From assembly GCA_027533395.1 (NCBI GenBank), contig JAPZUF010000005.1, forward strand, positions 62,001 through 126,000: DNA of 64,000 nucleotides. Reading direction: 5' to 3'. The DNA comes from Cyclobacteriaceae bacterium (GTDB lineage: Bacteria > Bacteroidota > Bacteroidia > Cytophagales > Cyclobacteriaceae). The position numbers and the translations under genes were made by a program. Below the pieces are notes generated by a model. It did not search any database. It worked only from the letters and a program-made list of their open reading frames with translations, and was not told the DNA's origin. Shown piece by piece: positions 1 through 9,039 of this stretch (position 1 is its first letter; every line of letters begins with the position of its first letter).

Positions 1-419
1 GCTTTCAATTCTTCAGGCCATATTCTACCTAACTCTTGCATACCTTGTTCGTGCAACCAATCCGGAATCGACTCAAAATCTGCAATGCTTTGTCTTGCTT
101 CTTCGTAACGCTTTAAAATTTGTTTTCTGTTTACCTCTTTAAACTCATCCCAGTCCGGAATCTCATGTTCATTTAGCGCGCACCAAGCGCCTAATAACTT
201 CCAATAGTTATTGTCTTCTGTGTTGGTTACAAACTTTAGCAATCGGTACCAACGAACGATATCATAGGTAGTTTCAGCTATAAAACGCCTGTCGCGCGCA
301 CCCCACTTTGGATTTAGCTTCAATACTTTTTCTATTACTTTATCAGCATATTTTTTATCTTCGAAAATCTGCTTGAGCGCATCCAGTACTGCGTAAGTTG
401 TTGTTCTGTATAGTTTCAC
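1..419 (-). CDS. RsmB/NOP2-type rRNA m5C methyltransferase, N-terminal part (runs off window)
   Basis: The minus strand is open from a GTG at 419 to the window edge (about 139 codons), so only the N-terminal region is visible. The protein begins VKLYRTTTYAVLDALKQIF and continues with a helical stretch containing KLNPKWGARDRRFIAETTYD and IVRWYRLL, which resembles the NusB-like RNA-binding domain of RsmB-family 16S rRNA (cytosine-C5) methyltransferases of Bacteroidota. The SAM-binding domain and catalytic cysteines would lie outside the window. No ATG is available near the conserved start, so GTG is chosen. The family call rests on recalled similarity of this N-terminal block. Confidence 0.6.
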   Translation of the reverse strand, partial: MKLYRTTTYAVLDALKQIFEDKKYADKVIEKVLKLNPKWGARDRRFIAETTYDIVRWYRLLKFVTNTEDNNYWKLLGAWCALNEHEIPDWDEFKEVNRKQILKRYEEARQSIADFESIPDWLHEQGMQELGRIWPEELK

Positions 420-457
420 TTGGCAAAGATAACCAATTAGAATTGTCTGCCGTTTTA

Positions 458-465
458 TAAATTTG
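458..465 (+). promoter_or_regulatory. Possible -7 box for the TPR-CHAT gene
   Basis: TAAATTTG matches the Bacteroidota -7 consensus TAnnTTTG and lies 16 nt before the start codon at 482. No clear TTG is found 19-21 nt upstream, so the promoter is only partly supported. Confidence 0.3.
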
Positions 466-481
466 TGTATTACCCTCGGTT

Positions 482-3280
482 ATGAAAAAATTATTGCTAC
501 TCCCCTTATTGTTGTTTAGTTTAACAACTTTCGCTCAGGACGATTGGGCCAACAAACTCTTAAAAAAAGCAGGAGAAGAAGGAAGCAGACAAAAAGCAGC
601 TATCGATTCCATTGACTTTCCGTTTGCGATTACCGTGAGTGATAATGCCGGATTATTTGATATCAGACAAAAAGGAGAAACTGTAAGTAAAGGCTTGTAT
701 TTATTGAAAGAAAGAACAGATAAAACACCTATAGAAATCGCTAGAGACACCTTAGACCAAGCTATTTTTTTCTACAACAAACGCATGTATAAAATTGCTG
801 AAGCTTCATTTATGGAAGCAAAAGCATTTATGGAAAACAATGGTTTAGCCAATGACATCAATTACTTAAGATGTATCTCTAATTTAGGAGTTGTGTATCT
901 CGCACAAGGCAAATTAAATGATGCTGAATTGTACATCAATGGTGCTTTAGAAGAAAGCAAGGCTCGTGGCACAGGTTCCGTTGCTTATGTTGCTAACCTT
1001 AATAACAAAGCTAAATTGGAACAAGCGCAAGGTTCTTATAACGAAGCAGAACAACATTTTAATGAAGCTTTGCCTTTAGTAGAAAAAATTTTTGGAGGTG
1101 GATTACAGCCTGCCATTGTGCTGAACAACAAAGCTATGTTGATGCAAGCCTTAGGAAGAAATAATGAAGCCATAGAAACGATGAAACTTTCAATTGCTGC
1201 GAGTGAAGCCTCAGCAAAAAATAAAGTAATCAAAGACAAAGGCTCGTTCGACAACAGACGATTTCAGTCTAACTTAGCCTACATTTACCAGGCTGCTGGA
1301 AAATTGACTGAAGCCGAATCACTCTTTTTATCACAAAAGAAAATTTACGAAAACCGAGGCAATGCCAACAATCCTGAATATGCGGCTTTACTTAATCAAT
1401 TAGCGTTGTTGTACATGCAAATGAATAAGTTGAGTGAAGTAGAACCTTTACTCAACAAAGCCATCGCTGTTTATAAAAAGAAAAATGGAGAAGAAAGCAC
1501 CAACTATGCCAAAGCATTAAGCGATTTAGGCATGTATTATCGCATCAGCGGTAAAAATGATTTGGCTATACAGAATTTAACCAAAGCCTTATCATTAAAA
1601 GAAAAAATTTTGAATGCCAATCATCCGGAGTTCATTAAAACGAAAGAAGAACTTGCCATCGCGTATTGGAAAAGCAATCAAATACAACAAGCTTATACGC
1701 ATTATAAAGAAGTGATGGAGAAAACTTTGTTTTTCATTGATCAGTATTTTCCACCAATGAGCGAAGCCGAGAAAACTGCCTATTGGGATATTACATCTCC
1801 TCGCTTCCAACGTTTTTATAATTTCGCTTTGCAAAACTTAACACAACAACCAGAATTGGCAGCAGATGTTTACAACTACCACATCGCTACCAAAGCTTTG
1901 TTATTAAACTCAACCAATAAAATCAAACAAATTATATTAAATGGAAAAGATGTAAAACTAAAACAAGATTACATCAGCTGGCTCAATAAAAAAGAATTAC
2001 TCGCACGATATTATGCTTTAAGCAAAGACGAGTTAAAAGAACAAAATATCGATTTAAAAACACTAGAAGCAGAAGCAAATGCATTAGAAAAAATGCTTTC
2101 CGGAAAATCTGCAGACTTCGCACAAGGTTATGCTATTAACAGAATTACTTTCGATGAACTCGCAAAACTATTGCAAGACAACGAAGCCTTATTAGAAATT
2201 ATAAGAATTCACAGTTACGAACAAATTTTTACCGACCAAGCTTTATATGCAGCCTTGGTATTAACAAAAGGCACAAATAAACCTAGTGTGATTGTTTTAG
2301 AAAATGGTAAACAATTAGAAACCCGTTATGCCAAGTATTATAGAAACACCATACAGCAAAAACAAGTTGATGAATATTCCTATCAACAATTTTGGGCTAA
2401 GTTTGAACCAGTTTTAAACAGTAAGAAAAACATATATTTATCCGTTGATGGTGTTTACAACCAAATCAATTTAAATACGCTAAAAAAACCTGATGGTACT
2501 TTTCTTTTACAACAATATGAAATAGCCTTACTCGGTAACACCAAAGACTTCATAGATATTAAAAAACGCAAAATAACAACAGCCAAAAAGAATGCTGTTT
2601 TGTTGGGCTTCCCTGAGTTTGGCGCAGCAGAACCAGCAGCTTTGCCCGGAACAAAAATCGAGTTAGAAAACATTAGTAAAAATTTAAAAGCGGCAGGATA
2701 CACCACACAACTTTTTCAACAAAGAGAAGCCAGCGAGAAGAATATAAAAAATGTAAAAGCTCCTGAAATTCTACACATTGCAACGCATGGATATTTCTTG
2801 CAAGATGTAGAAGGACAAGACGATGCTTTTGGAGTTGCCTCTGAAAATGCCACGCGTAACCCTTTGCTCCGCTCTGGATTATTATTAACTGATGCTGGCA
2901 AAACCATGAGCAAACAAGCAAGTGCTGATTTATCAAGCAACGATAATGGTATATTAACTGCTTATGAAGCCATGAATTTGAACCTTGAAGGTACGGACAT
3001 GGTTGTGCTCAGCGCATGCGAAACTGGTTTAGGCGATGTTAAAAATGGCGAAGGTGTTTATGGCTTACAACGATCTTTTTTAGTGGCCGGTGCTGATGCC
3101 ATGTTGATGAGTTTATGGAAAGTAGATGATGCCGCCACACAACTATTAATGAGCAGTTTTTACGCGAATTGGATAAAGTTAAGGGATAAACAAAAAGCCT
3201 TTAAACAAGCACAGTTACAATTATATACTAAATACAAAGATCCTTACTATTGGGGAGCATTTGTGATGATTGGACTTTAG
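482..3280 (+). CDS. Secreted TPR-CHAT domain protein
   Basis: A 932-residue protein with a signal peptide (MKKLLLLPLLLFSLTTFAQ), so it is exported. Residues of about 90-420 are helical with tandem tetratricopeptide-like repeats of the kinesin-light-chain type. The C-terminal third is a CHAT (caspase-HetF-associated) protease domain: the catalytic histidine is in HIATHG near residue 768 and the cysteine in VLSACETG near residue 845, so the dyad is intact. CHAT domains are caspase-like cysteine peptidases usually joined to repeat domains that sense partners. The substrate cannot be told from sequence. It stands alone, divergent from the RsmB-like gene. Confidence 0.85.
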   Translation: MKKLLLLPLLLFSLTTFAQDDWANKLLKKAGEEGSRQKAAIDSIDFPFAITVSDNAGLFDIRQKGETVSKGLYLLKERTDKTPIEIARDTLDQAIFFYNKRMYKIAEASFMEAKAFMENNGLANDINYLRCISNLGVVYLAQGKLNDAELYINGALEESKARGTGSVAYVANLNNKAKLEQAQGSYNEAEQHFNEALPLVEKIFGGGLQPAIVLNNKAMLMQALGRNNEAIETMKLSIAASEASAKNKVIKDKGSFDNRRFQSNLAYIYQAAGKLTEAESLFLSQKKIYENRGNANNPEYAALLNQLALLYMQMNKLSEVEPLLNKAIAVYKKKNGEESTNYAKALSDLGMYYRISGKNDLAIQNLTKALSLKEKILNANHPEFIKTKEELAIAYWKSNQIQQAYTHYKEVMEKTLFFIDQYFPPMSEAEKTAYWDITSPRFQRFYNFALQNLTQQPELAADVYNYHIATKALLLNSTNKIKQIILNGKDVKLKQDYISWLNKKELLARYYALSKDELKEQNIDLKTLEAEANALEKMLSGKSADFAQGYAINRITFDELAKLLQDNEALLEIIRIHSYEQIFTDQALYAALVLTKGTNKPSVIVLENGKQLETRYAKYYRNTIQQKQVDEYSYQQFWAKFEPVLNSKKNIYLSVDGVYNQINLNTLKKPDGTFLLQQYEIALLGNTKDFIDIKKRKITTAKKNAVLLGFPEFGAAEPAALPGTKIELENISKNLKAAGYTTQLFQQREASEKNIKNVKAPEILHIATHGYFLQDVEGQDDAFGVASENATRNPLLRSGLLLTDAGKTMSKQASADLSSNDNGILTAYEAMNLNLEGTDMVVLSACETGLGDVKNGEGVYGLQRSFLVAGADAMLMSLWKVDDAATQLLMSSFYANWIKLRDKQKAFKQAQLQLYTKYKDPYYWGAFVMIGL

Positions 3281-3384
3281 TTGCGGTTTTCCATTCAACC
3301 GAAAAATTTAAACTATTAAAGAATCTGGTTGTTTGATTCGAGTTGTTGATTTACTTTTATCAACTCGTTATCAACCCAAACATC

Positions 3385-6210
3385 ATGAAAAAACGAAATT
3401 TATTGCTCATAGCATTATTATTGATGCTATCTGTAACTGCCTCTTTCTCACAGAAGAAATCCAAAGAGAAAGACAAAAAACAAAAAACAGAATCTATTCC
3501 AGCACCCCCTACAGTTGAGGAAGCCAAACCAGCTCTCGCTGCACCGGTAAAAGTAACTTCTGTGGAAGGCATCACTGAATACAAACTCAATAATGGTTTA
3601 AGAGTGTTGTTATTCCCTGATCAATCTAAACAAACCATTACCGTTAACATCACTTACTTGGTTGGCTCAAAGCATGAAAACTATGGTGAGACGGGCATGG
3701 CTCACTTGTTAGAACACTTAGTTTTTAAAGGAACGCCAAAACACCCTAACATTCCACAGGAATTAACAGAACATGGCGCAAGACCCAACGGAACAACGTG
3801 GGTTGATAGAACCAACTATTTCGAAACATTTAATGCAACTGAAGAAAATTTAAAATGGGCATTAGATTTAGAAAGTGATAGAATGATTAACTCGTACATC
3901 GCTAAAAAAGATTTAGACAGTGAAATGACTGTTGTTCGCAACGAATTTGAATCTGGCGAAAACGATCCATTTGGCGTGTTGATGGAAAGAGTGATGTCTA
4001 CAGCTTTCTTATGGCATAACTATGGTAAATCAACCATCGGTGCCCGCTCTGATATTGAAAATGTAAACATCGAAAGATTACAAGCTTTTTATAAAAAATA
4101 TTATCAACCTGATAATGCAGTATTAATCGTAGCAGGAAAATTTGATGAACCTAAAACTTTGGAATTAATCAATCAGTATTTTGGTCCCATACCAAAACCA
4201 TCAAGAGTTTTAGATCCATTTTACACAATTGACCCAACACAAGATGGCGAACGCTTTGTTTCTTTAAAACGCAAAGGAGATGTGCAAGTTGCTATGGCTG
4301 CTTATCACATTCCATCCGGCTCGCACATTGATTATCCTGCAATAGAAATTCTAGGAAGAGTAATTGGCAGTGCACCATCAGGTAAATTATATAAGGAGTT
4401 AGTTGACTCTAAAAAAGCCAGCAGCGTAGGAGCATTTTCATTCGAGTGGAAAGAGCCAGGATTATTTTTAACCTATGCCGAAGTATTAAAAGAAAAATCA
4501 TTGGATGATGCTCGCAACACCATGATTAAAGTATTAGATGAAAGTGCAAAAGCAACTTATACTAAAGAAGAAGTTGACAGAGCGAAGAATGAAGTCATTA
4601 AACAAATTGAATTATCTTTTAATTCAAGTGAGCGGATTGGCTTACAATTAAGCGAATACATTGGCATGGGCGATTGGAGATTGCTATTCTTAAACAGAGA
4701 CAGAATTAAGAATGTAACCCCTGAAGATGTTGCGCGAGTTGCAAAGGCATATTTAAAACCAGACAATAGAACAACAGGTGTATTTATACCAACGGATAAT
4801 CCAGACAGATCGGAGATTCCTGCTGTGCCTAATGTAAACTTGCTAGTGAAAGATTACAAAGGCAATCAAGCCATTGCAGCAGGTGAAGCTTTTGATCCAT
4901 CACCTGCTAATATTGAATCCAGAACTGTAAGAACTGAACTAGCTAATGGAATGAAAGTGGCTATGTTAACCAAGAAAACACGTGGCGAATCTGTTGAGTT
5001 ACGATTTACGCTTCGTTTTGGCGATGAAAAAAGCTTACAGAACAAGGCAACAATTGGTCGTTATGCAGCTAGTATGTTGAACAAAGGCACAAGTAAAAAA
5101 ACAAGACAACAAATAAAAGATGAATTCGATAAACTAAAAGCCAACGTATTTATTGGTGGTGGTGCATCGCAAGCCGTTGTTACCATTTCAACAACTAAAC
5201 CAAACTTGGTTGAAACATTAAAGTTAGTTGCCGAAGTATTGAAAGATCCGGCATTCCCTGCTGATGAATTTGAAAAATTGAAGAATGAGGAATTAGCTGG
5301 CATTGATCAGCAAAGAAGCGATCCACAAGGAATTGCTTTTGTAAAAATTCAAAAGCATTTGAGCCCCTATACTAAAGGAGATGTTCGTTATGTAGAAGAT
5401 TTTGATGAATCTACAGCAACCTTAAAGGCTTTAAAATTAGATGATGTTAAGAAGTTTTATAAAGATTTCTTTGGCGCAAATAACGGAACATTAGCCGTTG
5501 TGGGAGATTTTGATGCTAACGAAATTAAAACTACTGTAACTGAATTATTTGGAAACTGGAAATCAACAGCTAGCTACACGCGCATTGCATCTAAATACAT
5601 ACCTGTTAAAACCATCAACGAAAACATTGAAACTCCTGACAAACCAAATGCGTTTTTTGTGGCTGCCTTCAACTTTGAAATGAGTGATGAAAATCCTGAC
5701 CATGCTGCATTACTGTTAGGTAATTATATGTTAGGTGGTGGATTTTTAAACTCTCGATTGGCGACACGCATTCGTCAAAAAGAAGGATTAAGCTACGGTG
5801 TGGGCTCACAATACAGTGCCGGAACTTTAGATCCGGTAGGTTCATTTTTTGCCTTTGCCATCTATGCACCAGAGAATGTAGAAAAGTTAGAGAAAGCCTT
5901 CAATGAAGAAATTCAGAAAGTGATTACTGAAGGATTTACTGCCGAAGAAATTACCGCAGCAAAATCGGGTTGGTTACAGTCAAGGACAGTAACACGTGCA
6001 CAAGATGCTTCTTTATCAGGTACCTTGAATAACTATTTATTTATTAAGCGTAACCTATCGTGGGACGAAGCTTTGGAAAAGAAAGTATCTGATTTAACGC
6101 CAGAGCAAATCAATGCTGCCATGAAGAAACATTTGAAACCTGAGGTAATCAACATCATCAAAGCGGGAGATTTTGCTGGTGCGAAAGCAAAAGCTGCACA
6201 AGGAAAATAA
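3385..6210 (+). CDS. Secreted M16 family zinc peptidase (two tandem M16 modules)
   Basis: The start at 3385 is chosen because it gives a good signal peptide (MKKRNLLLIALLLMLSVTAS); an upstream in-frame Met would place extra residues before it. The protein is about 941 residues. The active half carries the inverted zinc motif HLLEH near residues 107-111 with a downstream glutamate in the NEFE segment. A second M16-like half follows from about residue 510 without HxxEH, as expected for the inactive, substrate-cradling half of pitrilysin/insulinase-type enzymes. It probably degrades peptides in the periplasm. A strong hairpin terminator follows. Confidence 0.88.
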   Translation: MKKRNLLLIALLLMLSVTASFSQKKSKEKDKKQKTESIPAPPTVEEAKPALAAPVKVTSVEGITEYKLNNGLRVLLFPDQSKQTITVNITYLVGSKHENYGETGMAHLLEHLVFKGTPKHPNIPQELTEHGARPNGTTWVDRTNYFETFNATEENLKWALDLESDRMINSYIAKKDLDSEMTVVRNEFESGENDPFGVLMERVMSTAFLWHNYGKSTIGARSDIENVNIERLQAFYKKYYQPDNAVLIVAGKFDEPKTLELINQYFGPIPKPSRVLDPFYTIDPTQDGERFVSLKRKGDVQVAMAAYHIPSGSHIDYPAIEILGRVIGSAPSGKLYKELVDSKKASSVGAFSFEWKEPGLFLTYAEVLKEKSLDDARNTMIKVLDESAKATYTKEEVDRAKNEVIKQIELSFNSSERIGLQLSEYIGMGDWRLLFLNRDRIKNVTPEDVARVAKAYLKPDNRTTGVFIPTDNPDRSEIPAVPNVNLLVKDYKGNQAIAAGEAFDPSPANIESRTVRTELANGMKVAMLTKKTRGESVELRFTLRFGDEKSLQNKATIGRYAASMLNKGTSKKTRQQIKDEFDKLKANVFIGGGASQAVVTISTTKPNLVETLKLVAEVLKDPAFPADEFEKLKNEELAGIDQQRSDPQGIAFVKIQKHLSPYTKGDVRYVEDFDESTATLKALKLDDVKKFYKDFFGANNGTLAVVGDFDANEIKTTVTELFGNWKSTASYTRIASKYIPVKTINENIETPDKPNAFFVAAFNFEMSDENPDHAALLLGNYMLGGGFLNSRLATRIRQKEGLSYGVGSQYSAGTLDPVGSFFAFAIYAPENVEKLEKAFNEEIQKVITEGFTAEEITAAKSGWLQSRTVTRAQDASLSGTLNNYLFIKRNLSWDEALEKKVSDLTPEQINAAMKKHLKPEVINIIKAGDFAGAKAKAAQGK

Positions 6211-6228
6211 TTATCTATACTTCTACTT

Positions 6229-6263
6229 AAAAAAAAGACCGCTGAATAGCGGTCTTTTTTTTT
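6229..6263 (+). terminator. Rho-independent terminator after the M16 peptidase gene
   Basis: Stem AGACCGCT/AGCGGTCT with loop GAAT, flanked by an A-run upstream and a T-run downstream; it can work in both directions. Confidence 0.9.
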
Positions 6264-6373
6264 GCTAGCTAGTTACTCTATAAGTTGAATTTTCAGAAAC
6301 AATGCTGAATACTATAAAACGAGAGGAAAAACAATTTCAAAAAGGATTTACTTTTAAACTTGTCGCAACAAAA

Positions 6374-6403
6374 AAAAGTCTGCATCATTTGATACAGACT
6401 TTT
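6374..6403 (-). terminator. Original terminator of the tRNA-Leu gene, displaced by prophage insertion
   Basis: A 9-bp perfect stem (AAAAGTCTG/CAGACTTTT) with a T-run on the minus strand. It lies just outside the left attachment site. In the uninterrupted chromosome the minus-strand tRNA-Leu now at 42871-42952 would have read directly into it, so it is best seen as that gene's terminator, now 36 kb away. Confidence 0.75.
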
Positions 6404-6427
6404 GTTTTTTTAGGGATATTTTTCCCT

Positions 6428-6440
6428 GTGCCCAGGACTG
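6428..6440. other. attL: 13-bp copy of the tRNA-Leu 3' end
   Basis: GTGCCCAGGACTG here is identical to 42870-42882, which covers the 3' end of the tRNA-Leu gene. The two copies are direct repeats bounding the prophage, as expected for a tyrosine integrase that uses a tRNA 3' end as its target. Confidence 0.9.
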
Positions 6441-6483
6441 TACCCCATAAATCTCTTGATTATCAGGCATTTTACTATACATC

Positions 6484-6502
6484 TCTGAAACATTTCTGAA
6501 AC
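6484..6502. repeat. 19-bp repeat copy 1, TCTGAAAC-ATT-TCTGAAAC (inside attL)
   Basis: Two TCTGAAAC octamers spaced 11 bp start to start, 43 bp inside the left attachment core. It is identical to 22162-22180 and has one difference from 42774-42792. Location suggests an arm-type integrase/excisionase site or a regulator site. Confidence 0.8.
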
Positions 6503-6510
6503 AATACACC

Positions 6511-6942
6511 CTACTTTTCAGCCTCCGTTAGTTTAGCTTCTCCTCCAATAGGTAAAATTTTTTTAAGCTGTTCCAGCTCATCCTTATGCTTCTGTTTTTC
6601 TTTTTCGCAAGCGCGTAGTTCTTTATGCAACTCGTTAAGTTCTTCAAGAAGAACTTGCTTTTGACTTATATGATCATTCGGTTGCTCAGCAACTATGCCG
6701 TATAGAAAAGTTTCTTTTGTATCATCATCGAACAACTCACCCACTTTTATACCAAATACTTTAGCAAAAGCACGAAGTTGTTCTATTGATGGATCTGTTT
6801 TATCATTCTCATAATTACTTATAGTGGGTCTTTTTATCATTTCGCCTGACATAATCTTGTTCAAAGCATCAACAAGTTGTGTCTGACTCATCCCTTTTAA
6901 CTCCCTGAAATGCTTGATTCTATGGCCAATTCCACTATTCAT
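6511..6942 (-). CDS. XRE-family phage repressor
   Basis: The ATG at 6942 starts MNSGIGHRIKHFRELKGMSQ; the longer frame would need a TTG inside the operator. The protein has 143 residues: an N-terminal HTH_3/XRE domain (residues of about 5-70, including a RPTISNYENDKTDPS recognition-helix region) and a C-terminal charged coiled coil (about 95-135) likely for dimerisation. It has no LexA/CI-type peptidase domain, so induction probably does not proceed by RecA-stimulated self-cleavage. It is divergent from the early operon, with a palindromic operator between them, which is the typical arrangement of a lysogeny repressor. Confidence 0.85.
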   Translation of the reverse strand: MNSGIGHRIKHFRELKGMSQTQLVDALNKIMSGEMIKRPTISNYENDKTDPSIEQLRAFAKVFGIKVGELFDDDTKETFLYGIVAEQPNDHISQKQVLLEELNELHKELRACEKEKQKHKDELEQLKKILPIGGEAKLTEAEK

Positions 6943-6959
6943 AAATATTTTTGTTAAAA

Positions 6960-6979
6960 AACTTGACAATTGTTAAGTT
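6960..6979. promoter_or_regulatory. Palindromic operator between repressor and early operon
   Basis: AACTTGACAA/TTGTTAAGTT is a 20-bp inverted repeat with one mismatch. A further half-site-like TTGTTAA is at 6951-6957. It sits in the divergent promoter region between the XRE gene and the early genes, so it is the likely repressor binding site. Confidence 0.65.
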
Positions 6980-7032
6980 TCTTCACAACATCGTACTACA
7001 ATTTCACTTTAAGACACTTAAATACCACTTCA

Positions 7033-7314
7033 ATGCAATTAACGAAGAAAAATCGTGATGCAATACTCCTTTCATTAAAGGAAATGCCGCAGTCCGAAGC
7101 CGACCGTATCGCTGCCTTAAACTCCGTTGGCGCAGTTACGGTGTACAAGTACTGGAAGCTCATCCGCGAGCGAAAGCCAGTTGAGGTCAACAACATTGTG
7201 TTGGCTATTGCCGAGTTAGCTCTAAGCAAAAAACAAGAGCAACAGAAGGTAGAAAAACAGTTAAGCAAAATCACAAAGCAATTATCGGTAGATAAGAAGC
7301 GCATTGCTGCTTAA
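7033..7314 (+). CDS. Small HTH-like early protein
   Basis: Start at the ATG at 7033 (MQLTKKNRDAILLSL), because the upstream part of the frame overlaps the operator region. It has 93 residues and is helical, with a predicted helix-turn-helix around SEADRIAALNSVGAVTVYKY, followed by a charged C-terminal helix (KKQEQQKVEKQL). It is the first gene of the early operon and the likely position for a Cro-like or excisionase-like DNA-binding protein, but no family is recognised. Confidence 0.6.
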   Translation: MQLTKKNRDAILLSLKEMPQSEADRIAALNSVGAVTVYKYWKLIRERKPVEVNNIVLAIAELALSKKQEQQKVEKQLSKITKQLSVDKKRIAA

Positions 7315-7369
7315 CTGTAATCCTAAAGGCACCCAAGTACTATCATTCACGTCAAAAAACTTACATCAA

Positions 7370-7558
7370 ATGAAAGTAAAGGAATCAACTCTCATTCTGT
7401 ATGGTTCGGCTAAAGACCCCGAACTGCAAGAATCTATCAATCGCGCGGCCATAACCGGGCGCAAAGTGGTGGTAAAACCTACACCACCCTTTAAAACCAA
7501 TAAAGGCAAGTTATACCACTGCTGCCAAGGCGCATGTGCACTTAATACTAACGCATAG
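7370..7558 (+). CDS. Small early protein, unknown
   Basis: A 62-residue protein from the ATG at 7370 (MKVKESTLILYGSAKD). It includes a short Cys-rich end (HCCQGACAL). No family is recognised. It is co-directional and closely followed by the next small gene, as in phage early operons. Confidence 0.5.
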   Translation: MKVKESTLILYGSAKDPELQESINRAAITGRKVVVKPTPPFKTNKGKLYHCCQGACALNTNA

Positions 7559-7562
7559 CTAT

Positions 7563-7745
7563 ATGAACACACGCGTCTATTACAGAAAGTATGAAGAACT
7601 GCAAGCGGTTAAAAAACAGTTGCAACAAAATATCGCAAACCCTTCTGCCCACACTAGCATAGAACAAGTGCAGAAAGACCGCCAGCGACTTAAAACGATT
7701 GACGCCATCGAGCGCAGAATGTACATCAAACACAAAGGGTTATGA
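7563..7745 (+). CDS. Small charged early protein, unknown
   Basis: A 60-residue protein starting MNTRVYYRKYEELQ; helical and rich in Lys, Arg and Gln. It starts 4 nt after the previous stop and overlaps the next start by 4 nt, supporting translation as part of the early operon. Function unknown. Confidence 0.55.
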   Translation: MNTRVYYRKYEELQAVKKQLQQNIANPSAHTSIEQVQKDRQRLKTIDAIERRMYIKHKGL

Positions 7746-7921
7746 CACGCCTCGAATCGCTCAAAGCCAATCACCAATTGCTAAAGCAACGCATAGCGCA
7801 GCAGAAGCAATTTGTAACTGCACATCAGCTACGTGTGTGGCGCAATAGGTTAAAGCGCTACGCTTATGTAATTGGGCTGTTCGAAAAGCAAAAAAACGAT
7901 AACCAACTAACGCTTATCTAA
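7742..7921 (+). CDS. 59-residue basic early protein, unknown
   Basis: A short frame from ATG at 7742 (MTRLESLKANHQLLKQ) to TAA ending at 7921. It overlaps the previous gene by ATGA and the next by TAATG, a chain of couplings that supports it as a real gene. It is strongly basic and helical (KQRIAQQKQF, WRNRLKRYAYVIGLF). Function unknown. Confidence 0.55.
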   Translation: MTRLESLKANHQLLKQRIAQQKQFVTAHQLRVWRNRLKRYAYVIGLFEKQKNDNQLTLI

Positions 7922-8151
7922 TGGAACGCCCCGAAATTATATACCTCGAAAATCCTATTGTTATCAACGGCATGCCTGTACGCTACACGCGCGAAGGTGC
8001 GCGATACCTCAAAGAACATTGGGAAGAAGTAATGAAAGTAATGCCCGATAACCGATGCGATAAAGCACACATCCGCATCATGATTGATAATTATAACCAA
8101 ACCCTCGAATTATATGCCACGCAAACAACACCCCATACTGTTTCAAACTGA
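7921..8151 (+). CDS. Small early protein, unknown
   Basis: A 76-residue protein (MERPEIIYLENPIVING) whose start overlaps the previous stop by 1 nt and whose 3' end overlaps the next gene. No family is recognised. Confidence 0.55.
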   Translation: MERPEIIYLENPIVINGMPVRYTREGARYLKEHWEEVMKVMPDNRCDKAHIRIMIDNYNQTLELYATQTTPHTVSN

Positions 8152-8878
8152 AATGGTGCAAGCCATCGATGAAGATCGCAAAACCATGACTAGGCGAACA
8201 ACAGGCTTAGAAGGAATTAATGTAAATCCTGATGCATGGACATTAAATGTCTGTGGCTTTGTAGCACGTCTGGCAATTGGCAATAGAAAATTAAAAGAAG
8301 GTAATGGTGCAATATTCCGTAATAGAGAACTACAACCAAAGCTTGTATTCTGCCCTTACGGTAAGGTTGGTGATTTACTTTGGGTACGAGAAAGTTTTTC
8401 AAATAACGAAGATGGAACTTTTGATTACAAGGCAGATTACCCATTTACGAAACCACAGGGAGGATGGAAGCCATCCATCCACATGCCTAAAAAGGCAGCG
8501 CGCATCATCTTAGAAATTACTGATATACGCATCGAACGATTAAACGACATCTCCGAAGATGATGCAATTGCAGAAGGTGTATTAGAGTTTGAAGATGGAA
8601 CATTTAAAAACTATTTCACACAAAAAGGTTTTCGAGCGGAAGATGGTGTTGAATGTTTATTAGCTAAAGGTTCTTTTCAATCGCTTATAGCATCCATCAA
8701 CGGTAAAAACATTATTGATCTTAACCCTTGGGTATGGGTAATCAAATTTAAAGTACTCAGCAAGAATGGCTATCCCTTCAATGGTAATGGTGGTATCGAG
8801 GCTGTAGAAACAACTGTAAGTGCAGGCATAGTTAATTACGATAAAGAGCCTCTCGATTCTTTAATCAAAACAACATGA
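8114..8878 (+). CDS. ASCH-domain-like phage early protein
   Basis: Start set at ATG 8114 (MPRKQHPILFQTEMVQAI). The 254-residue protein has features seen in ASCH/PUA-like proteins of phages: an N-terminal HPILF...MVQAI with a following RKTMTRR, a central CPYGKVGDLLWVRESF block, a RIILEITDIRIERLNDISEDDA block, and a C-terminal WVWVIKFKVL strand. ASCH domains are PUA-like folds thought to bind RNA or modified nucleotides. The call is from pattern recall; the role in the phage is unknown. Confidence 0.55.
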   Translation: MPRKQHPILFQTEMVQAIDEDRKTMTRRTTGLEGINVNPDAWTLNVCGFVARLAIGNRKLKEGNGAIFRNRELQPKLVFCPYGKVGDLLWVRESFSNNEDGTFDYKADYPFTKPQGGWKPSIHMPKKAARIILEITDIRIERLNDISEDDAIAEGVLEFEDGTFKNYFTQKGFRAEDGVECLLAKGSFQSLIASINGKNIIDLNPWVWVIKFKVLSKNGYPFNGNGGIEAVETTVSAGIVNYDKEPLDSLIKTT

Positions 8879-9039
8879 TAACCCTCAGCAACCTGGTACC
8901 GCACCAGCTTGTACTGGTAGCTGGCATACCCATGTGTTTTTTTTATTGGGATGGTAACAACCCTGTATTTTATCAAAAGAGCAACCCAGGTATCACTTAC
9001 ATAAAAAGAGATTGGACAAAAGAAACAATAATCAAATGA
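8875..9039 (+). CDS. 54-residue early protein, unknown
   Basis: A short frame (MITLSNLVPHQLVLVAG) that overlaps the previous stop (ATGA) and the next start (ATGA). These couplings on both sides make translation likely. No family is recognised. Confidence 0.5.
   Translation: MITLSNLVPHQLVLVAGIPMCFFYWDGNNPVFYQKSNPGITYIKRDWTKETIIK

Noticed and set aside
6302-6499. 65-residue plus-strand frame across attL
   Set aside because: It runs through the tRNA terminator hairpin and the att core, and has no protein-like features.
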